NCBI GenBank assembly: GCA_947492235.1 | Contig: CANLLZ010000001.1 | Span: 1,822,451-1,886,450, forward strand | Direction: 5' to 3' | DNA length: 64,000 bases | Origin: an uncultured Altererythrobacter sp. | Lineage (GTDB): Bacteria > Pseudomonadota > Alphaproteobacteria > Sphingomonadales > Sphingomonadaceae | Shown: positions 44,817-53,700 of the stretch, one piece after another | Layout of the letters: every line of letters starts with the position of its first letter | Numbering within the stretch: the stretch's first letter is position 1 | Notes under the pieces: generated by a model | What the model saw: the letters and a program-made list of their open reading frames with translations, nothing else | The model's database searches: none | What the model was told of the DNA's origin: nothing | Program-made: the position numbers and the translations under genes

Positions 44817-47800
44817 ATGACACCGCGTACGATTTCCGCCCGGGCCACAATGCTGGCCGGCACCGCTTCAATTTTTGCTGCAACCATCGTTCTTTTACCC
44901 GCCGAAGCGCAGGCGGAAGACTGTCTGCTCGATCGCAACAACGATGGCACAGCGACCGCCGGAACAGACGACGATGGCGGCGCCAATTCTTCCGACGGAG
45001 ACCTGCGACTGGCCTGCGGTGTGAACGCTCAGGCGAACGACATCTTCGCCCATGCGCTGGGAGCCAACACGTCGGCCACGGGCGTTGCGTCGCTCGCGAT
45101 CGGCTATGCGGCCAACACCGACGGCACCGGAGCGATAGCCATCGGATCGGATGATGGTAACGGCAGCGGCGACGGTGTAGGACCATTCGCGCAGGGTTTC
45201 CGAGCTATTGCGCTGGGGTACGAAAACGAGGCGCTGGGACTGGATGCTATTGCCATCGGCGGCATCGCTTCGGCGAGTTCTACGGGGGCAATTGCGCTGG
45301 GGGGCGAGTCGATTGCCAACGGCATCACGGCAGTGGCCATCGGATTTTCCGCAGATGCCTTGCAGGATCAGGCAACAGCCGTTGGCGGCGGCGCGCTGGC
45401 GGGATCGAACGCAAGCGCTTTCGGCAGCGGATCCGTCGCCTCCGGCATTTCATCGAGTGCCTTTGGTCAATTGGCGCAAGCAAACGCGCAAACCTCCAGT
45501 GCTTTCGGGGCAGGCTCCCTTGCGACGGCTGAGAACGCCGTGGCCGTTGGTGCCAGCGCGAATGCAGCGGGCAGCGGGGCGGTCGTGGTCGGTGCGAATG
45601 CCAGCGCCAACACGGTCTCCGGCACCGACGGCATCGCCATCGGCAACAATGCGAACGGTGCCGGTGATGTCTCTATCGCCATCGGCCTGAATGCGGATGC
45701 GACCGGGATTGAAGCGATCGCGCTTGGCCAAGAGGCCGATGCCACAAGCACAGATTCCATCGCCATCGGTGGTGACAGCTTCGATGCTGACACATTGGGC
45801 GCCCAGGCCACCGGGCAACAATCTGTGGCGCTCGGTGCGGATGCAACGGCGGTCAGCGCCAACACCACAGCACTGGGTTACGGAGCCAATGCAGAAGGCT
45901 CCAGTTCCGTTGCGGTCGGTTCGCTCGCCGATGCTGTTGGCGGAGGGGCGGTCGCGGTTGGTTCCGGGGCGGATGCGGCGGCGGAGAGATCCGTGGCGAT
46001 CCACGGTGCGGTCGACAGCACCGCCTTGCGCGGTATCGCTATCGGCTTCTTCTCGGAATCCAATGCGGACCGGTCGATTGCCATCGGGGTCGACGGTGGT
46101 GACGACGGATTCCTCGGCGCGATAGCGGATGGGTCATCGGCAATTGCTCTGGGCACCGACTCCCTCGCCAGCGGCGAAGCAAGCATCGCGCTGGGCCGCG
46201 GCGCGGCTTCCGGGTTTGCCGGCGGGATCGCAATTGGCGATGGGTCGGGAACCGACAATGGTCTGGCCATCGGCAAAGGGTCGAATGCAATCAGCGGCAT
46301 CGCTTTGGGCAGCGCCGCTCTTTCTCAAAACCAGGGCATCGCGATCGGAGTAGATGGCAGCGACGCCGATACGCTCGGAGCGCAGGCGCTGCAGACGCGT
46401 TCCATCGCGATCGGTGCCGATGCGACTGCTGAAACTACGGATTCCATAGCGCTTGGTACAAACACCGTGGCGCAGAATGGCGGAGTAGCTATCGGCACTC
46501 TCGCCGAAGCGACAGGATCTCAGTCCATATCGGTCCGCGGCATCGCTTCGGGCGAACGCGCCATGAGCATGGGTATCGCCGCTTCTGCCACGCAGACCCA
46601 GTCGCTGGCAGTCGGGTTCCGCTCGAAGTCGAATTCCGCGCGCGCTATCGCTATCGGTGCTGATGTCGAAACCGGCGGCGAGTTCGCCGGGACCGAAGCC
46701 ACCGGCGAAGACGCCATCGCCATCGGGACCGAGGCCAAGATCAACGGCACCGGTGCTATCGGGCTTGGACGCGGCGTCCAGATCCTCGGCGCGAACACGG
46801 TCGTGATCGGTGATGGCGGGATCGCTCTCACCGCCGATGCGACGGGGGTCGGTGCCGGCGTCTCGGTAACCGGGACAAGCAGCAGCGCGTTCGGTTTCAA
46901 CGCGGTCGCAGGCACCGGTTCGGCCACGGCGCTTGGCGCAAGGGCGCAGGCCACAGGCGGCGGGTCCACTGCCATTGGCGCAGGCATTGTCGATGGCACC
47001 GGGCCGGTGGCGAGCGGGATTTTTGCCGTCGCTTTGGGAGGCGGCGGCAACTCCGCGCCGGGAGCGAGCGCGGCGGGAGACTTCGCCATCGCCATCGGCA
47101 ACGCCAGCATAGCATCGGCGAACCGCGCCGTTGCCTTGGGTTCGGATTCCATTGCCGATCAGGGTTTCACCGTCTCCGTCGGGCGCGCCTTCGACGATAA
47201 CGGCACGCCGGGCGACACCTCCGATGACACGCCGGCCATTACCCGCCGCATCGTCAATGTCGCGGACGGGGTCGATGCCAGCGACGCGGCAACGGTCGGG
47301 CAGCTCGATGCGATTGCGGGCGACCTTGCCTATTACGAAGTGAATTCGGTTGTCGGGGTCGCAAGCGCGACGGGCATCAATTCGATTGCCATCGGCACCG
47401 CTACCGAGGCCGACGGCGAGCAAGCCATTGCCATCGGGTCGGGCGCCAAAGCCAACTTCCTCGGCTCGGTTGCCCTGGGGTCGGATTCTCTCGATGGCGA
47501 CCAGCTCGGCGCAAACACGACCGGGCCTCAGGCCACCGCTATCGGGGCCGATGCGACGGCTACGGTGCAGGCGACGGCGATTGGCTGGGGTGCCGTCGCA
47601 AATACGGGGAGTGCAGGAACCGCTGTCGGGCACCTTGCGCAATCCGGCTCGAACGCCCTTGCCGCAGGACGCAGCGCGAACGCAGCGGGCACGACCTCGA
47701 CCGCTCTGGGCGCACGGGCGCAGGCGGCGGGTTCGAATTCCATCGCCATTGGTGGTTCCGCCAACGAAACCTTCTCCGCCAGCGCTCTCCAGCAAAACGG

Positions 47801-49007
47801 CATTGCCATCGGTGGAGGGAGCAACGGCATTCCCGGAGCGATTTCCGATGGTGTCGGCGCCATTGCCATCGGCAATTCGAGCCAGGCTTTGGCCGACGGT
47901 TCTGTGGCGCTGGGGGCCAACTCTGTCGCGAACGCAGCCAACACTGTTTCCATCGGGGCGGGCGGATCGGAACGCCGCCTTGTCCATCTTGCGACAGGGA
48001 TCAGCGCCACGGACGCGGTTAATGTCGGCCAGCTCAACGCTGCCATTGCCGGCATTACCCCCGGCACGCCCTATGTCGCGGTCAACAGCACCGCCGCTCC
48101 GGCGATGGCGACGGCGACGGATGCCTCAGCGCTCGGCCCGCGCTCGGTCGCCAGTGGTCAGGAATCGACCGCATCGGGCTTCCGCGCCGAAGCCACCAAT
48201 ACGAGCGCCAGTGCCTTTGGCCGGGCGGCTGTTGCGGGCGGCGTGAATGCGACCGCCGTGGGCAGCGGTGCCCGCGCCACAGGTGGCGGGGCGAGCGCGC
48301 TTGGTCTGGCGGCGAATGCAGGCGCAAACCGGGCAACCGCCGTGGGACGGCTTTCAGTGGCGAGCGCTGCCGATGCAACCGCGGTGGGACACGCATCGTC
48401 GGCCACCGGACTGCGATCGACGGCGGTCGGCAATGGCGCGGCGGCGGGATTCACCGATTCCACCGCCATCGGATCGGGCGCAACCACGACGGCCGGCAAT
48501 CAAGTCATGCTTGGCGGTGCCGGGTCCTCCGTGGTCGTCGCCGATATCGATGCGAGCACGGCGCAGCAAGTTGGCCCGGTTGACGTGGTGACCGTGGACG
48601 CCGCCGGCACTTTGGGGCGGCAGGCCGTGGCTACCACCGGTCAGTTGCGCAGCGTGCAGACCTCCATCGACCATATCTCGGCGGTCACCGATGCGCAGTT
48701 CAGTGCGCTGACCAATCGGGTCGGCGGGCTGGAAGCGGGGCTGTCCAACGTCAATTTTCGGCTCGACGAGCTGGATGAAAGCACCAGCGGCGGGATTGCC
48801 GCTGCCATGGCGCTGGGCAGCGCGATGAGCGTGCCGGGCAAGTCGATCTCGGTATCGATGAACGCGGCGACCTATGGCGGAGAGCATGCCTTTGCCGGAT
48901 CGCTGACCGGGCGGGTATCGGATTCGGTGCTGGTCTCGGCTGGCATCACCGGCAGCACGGGCGATGACCGGGTTGGCGGGCAAGTCGGCGTTGCTTTCGG
49001 ATTCTGA
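44817..49007 (+). CDS. YadA-like trimeric autotransporter adhesin (TAA3)
   Basis: A 1396-residue adhesin. The signal peptide runs to about residue 33 (LLPAEAQA), then EDCLLDRNNDGTATAGTDDD (calcium-binding-like) and LRLACGVNA. Long blocks of 14-residue head repeats (SVAVGSLADAVGGGAVAVGS) carry several acidic inserts such as GGDSFDADTLGAQATG. Necks are at about 809 (GVDASDAATVGQLDAIAG) and 1051 (GISATDAVNVGQLNAAIAG). The pre-stalk block GPVDVVTVDAAGTLGRQA, the stalk and the YadA anchor (ending GQVGVAFGF) follow. AAGGGG lies eight bases before the ATG at 44817. Long reading frames on the other strand, such as 46134-47987, are shadows of the repeats. Confidence 0.93.
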   Translation: MTPRTISARATMLAGTASIFAATIVLLPAEAQAEDCLLDRNNDGTATAGTDDDGGANSSDGDLRLACGVNAQANDIFAHALGANTSATGVASLAIGYAANTDGTGAIAIGSDDGNGSGDGVGPFAQGFRAIALGYENEALGLDAIAIGGIASASSTGAIALGGESIANGITAVAIGFSADALQDQATAVGGGALAGSNASAFGSGSVASGISSSAFGQLAQANAQTSSAFGAGSLATAENAVAVGASANAAGSGAVVVGANASANTVSGTDGIAIGNNANGAGDVSIAIGLNADATGIEAIALGQEADATSTDSIAIGGDSFDADTLGAQATGQQSVALGADATAVSANTTALGYGANAEGSSSVAVGSLADAVGGGAVAVGSGADAAAERSVAIHGAVDSTALRGIAIGFFSESNADRSIAIGVDGGDDGFLGAIADGSSAIALGTDSLASGEASIALGRGAASGFAGGIAIGDGSGTDNGLAIGKGSNAISGIALGSAALSQNQGIAIGVDGSDADTLGAQALQTRSIAIGADATAETTDSIALGTNTVAQNGGVAIGTLAEATGSQSISVRGIASGERAMSMGIAASATQTQSLAVGFRSKSNSARAIAIGADVETGGEFAGTEATGEDAIAIGTEAKINGTGAIGLGRGVQILGANTVVIGDGGIALTADATGVGAGVSVTGTSSSAFGFNAVAGTGSATALGARAQATGGGSTAIGAGIVDGTGPVASGIFAVALGGGGNSAPGASAAGDFAIAIGNASIASANRAVALGSDSIADQGFTVSVGRAFDDNGTPGDTSDDTPAITRRIVNVADGVDASDAATVGQLDAIAGDLAYYEVNSVVGVASATGINSIAIGTATEADGEQAIAIGSGAKANFLGSVALGSDSLDGDQLGANTTGPQATAIGADATATVQATAIGWGAVANTGSAGTAVGHLAQSGSNALAAGRSANAAGTTSTALGARAQAAGSNSIAIGGSANETFSASALQQNGIAIGGGSNGIPGAISDGVGAIAIGNSSQALADGSVALGANSVANAANTVSIGAGGSERRLVHLATGISATDAVNVGQLNAAIAGITPGTPYVAVNSTAAPAMATATDASALGPRSVASGQESTASGFRAEATNTSASAFGRAAVAGGVNATAVGSGARATGGGASALGLAANAGANRATAVGRLSVASAADATAVGHASSATGLRSTAVGNGAAAGFTDSTAIGSGATTTAGNQVMLGGAGSSVVVADIDASTAQQVGPVDVVTVDAAGTLGRQAVATTGQLRSVQTSIDHISAVTDAQFSALTNRVGGLEAGLSNVNFRLDELDESTSGGIAAAMALGSAMSVPGKSISVSMNAATYGGEHAFAGSLTGRVSDSVLVSAGITGSTGDDRVGGQVGVAFGF

Positions 49008-49026
49008 TCGAAAGCCGGATGTTTTG

Positions 49027-49067
49027 GGCGGGGCGCGGGGCCGGTTCGATCCGGCCCGCGCCCCGCC
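49027..49067. terminator. Strong bidirectional hairpin after TAA3
   Basis: An 18-base GC-only left arm and 17-base right arm (one bulge) around loop TTCGAT, between TAA3 and the convergent SDR gene. It could terminate both. Confidence 0.75.
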
Positions 49068-49073
49068 TCACCC

Positions 49074-49862
49074 TCAGAACGTGGAATTCCCCACCCCGCC
49101 ATCGATCACGATGGACTGACCGGTGATGTAATTGGCCATGTCGCTGCACAGCGTCGTTACCATCGCGCCGAAATCCTCCGCATTGCCAAAGCGGCCCGCG
49201 GGCAGGCGGATGGCTTTGACAAAAGCGTCGATCTCCTCGTCATAGCTGCGCCCGCTGGCCTTCGCGCGCGGGCCGAAAACATCCTCTATTCCCGGCGTCA
49301 GATGCATGCCGGGCAGCACCGAATTGATCGTGACATTGTGCTGCGCCACTTCCTTCGCAATCGCGGTGCAATAGTTTGACAGGGCAGCGCGCGGCGGGCC
49401 GGACAGCACGCGCATGGCAGCGGGATATTTCGCCGCGCCGGTGCTGATATTGACGATCCGCCCCCAGCGCCGCGCAATCATCGGATCGATCACCGCCTTG
49501 ATGTAGGCAATCGGGCTGAGCAGCGCGGTGTTCAGTGCACGCTCCATTTCCTCCTGCGGCACATCGCGGAAATCCTGTGTGAAAGGCGGCGGGGCGCAGG
49601 TCGCGACCAGAATGTCGGGATCGGGACAGGCGGCCAGAATGGTCTCGCGCCCGGCATCGCTGCTGTGGTCGGCGACGACCGGGTGCACTTTTGCGCCGGT
49701 GGCCTCCGCGATCTCCTCGCATGCCGCCCGCAGCCGCTCCTCCCCGCGAGCCGAGACGAACACCTCTACACCTTCGCGGGCCAGCGCCAGTACAGCCCCC
49801 CGCCCCATGCCCGCACTGCCGCCGTTGACCAGCGCCTTGCGCCCGGAAATTCGTAAATCCAT
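49074..49862 (-). CDS. Divergent SDR-fold protein with altered active site
   Basis: A 262-residue Rossmann protein starting MDLRISGRKALVNGGSAGMG, with AGGAGG before the ATG. The glycine motif is kept as NGGSAGMGRGA. The usual NNAG is replaced by ATCAPPPF, and the YxxxK site lies in a region reading VLSGPPRAALSNYCTAIAKE, where Ser and Arg stand in place of Tyr and Lys. The C-terminal TGQSIVIDGG is normal. It may bind NAD(P) without classical catalysis, or use another residue (Tyr nearby). It lies inside the adhesin island; a link is unknown. Confidence 0.82.
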   Translation of the reverse strand: MDLRISGRKALVNGGSAGMGRGAVLALAREGVEVFVSARGEERLRAACEEIAEATGAKVHPVVADHSSDAGRETILAACPDPDILVATCAPPPFTQDFRDVPQEEMERALNTALLSPIAYIKAVIDPMIARRWGRIVNISTGAAKYPAAMRVLSGPPRAALSNYCTAIAKEVAQHNVTINSVLPGMHLTPGIEDVFGPRAKASGRSYDEEIDAFVKAIRLPAGRFGNAEDFGAMVTTLCSDMANYITGQSIVIDGGVGNSTF

Positions 49863-49954
49863 GCCTGCCTCCTGTGCATTTTTGCACGCAGAATAGCTGG
49901 CCCTGCACCGCCCCGCCCCTCGCAAATAGAGGGACCGCGCTGGCCCGCTCGCGC

Positions 49955-50548
49955 CTAGCTCTCGACCGATAATTCCCAGAACAGCAGCGACTGGCCGTTC
50001 ACCGCCAGCAGGCCGAGCACCCCGATCCATTGCCACAGGGGCTTTTTCGTAAAGCTGATCAGCAGCAGCGGAATGAAGAATGCGGGGGTCAACAGAAGGA
50101 AATACCAAACAATCTCGCTAGCAAGCACATTCTCATCCACCGCCCCCTGCGCCGCGCGGACCACGTCGCACACGAAGGCAAGGCCCAGCAACGCGCACAG
50201 AACGCGCCGTTCCTCCATGTAGAAGGTCCACAGATCGAGACCTTCCGGCGGCACTTCATCGGGCAGCACGGAATAGGCAAACAGAGCCAGCAGGCCCGGC
50301 ACCGAAAGGACGCCAAGAAGCTCCATCATGGTGATATCGGTGACGTCGAATTCCCACCACAATGAGAAAAACTCGGAGATCACGGCTATCGTTGCGAGCA
50401 GCGCCATCATCAGCGGCAAGGGATGCCACGTCACCCGCTTGCGGGCGCGGATCAGCCGGTGAAGACTGTTGATCAGGTCGGCAATCGCCACCGCCAGAAC
50501 GATGATGACGAAGGACGAGAGATAGGTAAAGAATTCCGTCTGCCCCAT
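49955..50548 (-). CDS. Island membrane protein (full-length paralogue)
   Basis: A 197-residue membrane protein with about five spans (YLSSFVIIVLAVAIADLIN, MMALLATIAVISEFFSLWW, SVPGLLALFAYSVLP, LCALLGLAFVCDVVRAA, WYFLLLTPAFFIPLLLIS). No known family is recognised. Its first half is closely related to the 100-residue protein at 38872-39174. Both are on the minus strand next to a plus-strand gene of the island, which fits duplication of a small unit. Confidence 0.7.
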   Translation of the reverse strand: MGQTEFFTYLSSFVIIVLAVAIADLINSLHRLIRARKRVTWHPLPLMMALLATIAVISEFFSLWWEFDVTDITMMELLGVLSVPGLLALFAYSVLPDEVPPEGLDLWTFYMEERRVLCALLGLAFVCDVVRAAQGAVDENVLASEIVWYFLLLTPAFFIPLLLISFTKKPLWQWIGVLGLLAVNGQSLLFWELSVES

Positions 50549-50770
50549 AGCAGCCCCCCAAATTCCCGACCCTGACCACCGTCACTCGCAGACATCCCCG
50601 CCAATGCCAAGTGCCTGGCTGCGCCCGAATTGTGTGCTGCGACAGAGCAGAATGAACCTTTTCCCTTGCGCCTGCGACCATGGCGTGGAGTCATCGGACT
50701 TCTGTGGGGGCGGACAATTGGGAAAGCACACTTCCCGCCCCTTCGATCGCAACTGAAAAGGGGACATATC

Positions 50771-53700
50771 ATGCGGAATTTCTATCTTGCGGGCGCGGCG
50801 GGAACCGCCATCGTCATGGCACTGGCATCGGCACCGGCGAGCGCTGCCGAATGCACACTGGACACCGATACAGCAGCGGCGGACGAGACTGCGAGCCTCG
50901 ATACTTTCACGCAGAGTGACTGCGAGGAAGAGAGCCCTGAAGATACTGGCGCGCAAACCGGCGCAAATGACACCGCCCTCCCCTTGTCCATCGACACAAT
51001 CACCGCGCCGGATCTGACCGGTCGGGAGGAACAACCGCAGGGCACCGGCGCCGCGTGTGTCGCGGGAACCGGCTCGGACTCGCTGGAATGCGGCACCGCA
51101 TCGGCCACGGGCGGAGCAAATGGCGCTACCGCCATCGGCGTGAACGCCGCTGCCAGCGGGCCAAGTGCAACAGCTCTGGGCAACACCGCATCGGCCTTTG
51201 GTGACAACTCCACTTCCCTGGGAGCAGGATCAGTCACCCTGTCCTCCGAGGGAACCGCCGTGGGTGCTTACGCCCGGGCCACTGCTCTGGGCGGCGTGGC
51301 ACTGGGTACGCGCGCTGAATCCACCGGTCTTCGAGCCATCGCCATCGGTGTAGATGCCACCGATGCGAGTGATCTGGGTGCCAACGCCACGGGCAGCGAC
51401 GCGATTGCGATTGGCACGGATTCGCTGGCTTCGGGACAGGAAAGCATTGCCATCGGGCGCGAGGCAAGCAGCACGGAAACACGCGCCATCTCACAGGGAT
51501 TCAGGGCTTCGGTCACATCCCCCGGCGCTGTGGCCATCGGCGAGGTTTCCTCGGTCGGCATCGGCGCAACCAATTCTGTCGCACTGGGGGCCGGAGCGAC
51601 CGTCAGTGACAACGCCTTCAACGCCGTGGCACTCGGCTCCTCGTCTGTGGCTGGCGAGTCGGACACCATCTCTGTCGGTTCGTCTGGCAGCGAGCGCCGG
51701 ATCGTGAATGTGGCGACCGGCACGGCCAATACCGATGCGGTCAATGTCGCACAGCTCAATGCAGCGGTCAGCGGAGCGAGCGATCCCTATGTCGATGTGA
51801 ACAGCACCGGCGGCGCGGCGAACGCTTCCAGCGATGACGCCATCGCCATCGGCGAAGAGGCAACAGCGAACAATATCGGCAGTATCGCAATTGGCGCCGA
51901 TGACGGCGACGTCGACACGCTCGGAGCGCAGGCCGGAGGTTTCCGCGCCATTGCCATCGGCACCGATGCAGGCGCCGCCGGCAACAACAGCGTTGCGATC
52001 GGCCGCGGTGCCCTCACCCAGACATTCGATACCGTCGCCGTAGGCATTGCCGCTTCTGCAACGTCGGGAGGCGCGGTGGCTCTGGGCGGCAATGCGACCG
52101 CTTCGGGTGACTACGGTTCGAGCCTCGGTTTCGCAGCCTCGAACCAGGCGATACGCGGCCTCGCACTCGGCTCGTCCACCGTCATCAATTCGGGTGCGAC
52201 CCGCTCGGCAGCCATCGGCTCGCAGGCGGTGGTGAACGCAAGTGTCACCGATGCGGTTGCGCTGGGTGCAGCCTCGGTGGCCTCGGAATCGAACACCATC
52301 TCGGTCGGTTCGTCGGGCAGCGAGCGACGAATCGTCAATGTTGCGCAGGCTACCTCGGGGACCGATGCAGTCAATCTCGACCAGCTCAACGCGGCGGTCG
52401 GAGGAGCCAGCGACCCCCTCTTTTCGGCTGAAGGTGCCGGGACTGCTAACTCGACTGGTTCGCTCTCAGTCGCAATCGGCAATGATGCCAACGCCACCCA
52501 GCTGGGTGCCATCGCCATTGGTGCGGACGATTTCGACACCAATACCGGGGGCGCACAGGCGACCGGCTCGCGCGCCATCGCCATCGGCGCTGATGCGACG
52601 GCGACCAAAGCATGGGCTGTCTCGCTAGGCGTTGGAGCAATTTCGATCGGCGAAGAAGCAATTGCCATCGGATTGTATTCGTTTGCCGAGAACTTTCAAG
52701 CGATTGCGCTTGGAGACAGGACTCAGGCCCGAGGGAATGGGGCGCTTGCGCTCGGGAGTTTTTCGGTCGTGCGCGCTAGCGCTGGTATTGGCCTCGGCAT
52801 GAATACTAGCGTAGGTCCGGGGGCCTCGAGTTCGATTGCAATCGGAGTGTCTGCGCGCGTAAACTCAAATATCACCGATGCGGTTGCACTGGGTGCGTCC
52901 TCGGTCGCCTCGGAATCGAACACCGTCTCCTTCGGCAGTTCCGGCAATGAGCGGCGCCTTGTCAATGTTGCGGATGCGGTGGATACCACCGATGCGGTCA
53001 ATCTCGGCCAGCTTAACGCGGCGGTTGCCGGGGCAGGCAATCCCTATCTGCTGGTCAATTCGTCCGGTGCATTGCCGACCGCATCGGGATCCAATGGCAT
53101 AGCACTTGGTGAATCTGCCAATGCAGCAGGACCTAGCAGCGTCGCCATCGGACAATCCTCTACCAGTCCAGGCAGTATTTCCGTGGGGATCGGACCGCTA
53201 GCGCGCGCCTTCGGCCAAGGCGCAGTCAGCATTGGGTATTTCTCTTCAGCAGGCGGTGCAGGGGATTTCGCAACTGCCGTTGGCTTCGAGGCAGGCGCTT
53301 CGCAAGCCTACTCCACCGCCTTGGGCGCCAATGCGAGAGCCAATGGCGTGCGTTCGGTTGCGATCGGCGGAGACGGTCCGGATGGGTCAGCCATTGGAGC
53401 CTCTGCAACCGCTACCGACGCTATTGCTCTTGGAGCGGACTCATTGGCCACGGCAACCAACTCTGTCGCGATCGGGACGGAATCCGTAGCCAACATTGCG
53501 AACACCGTCTCCTTCGGCAGTTCCGGCAATGAACGCCGTCTAGTCAATGTCGCGCAAGCGACGGCCGGCACGGATGCGGTCAATCTCGACCAGCTCAATG
53601 CAGCCATCGGAGGCCTGTCGGGCGGCGGGTCTGTCTATCTGGCGGTCAACAGCGCTGCGACCGCGGCTGCGGCGGTGGGGGTTGATTCCACCTCGCTCGG

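Noticed and set aside
46134..47987. 617-codon open frame opposite TAA3 (and similar ones at 57000-62000 minus)
   Set aside because: A shadow of the GC-rich repetitive adhesin frame; composition is Arg/Gly-rich, without domain similarity, and there is no ribosome site.
50729..50745. GGGAAAGCACACTTCCC before TAA4 as a copy of the TAA2/TAA3 operator
   Set aside because: The sequence differs from the CCCATnTGGG core, and only five outer pairs are perfect.
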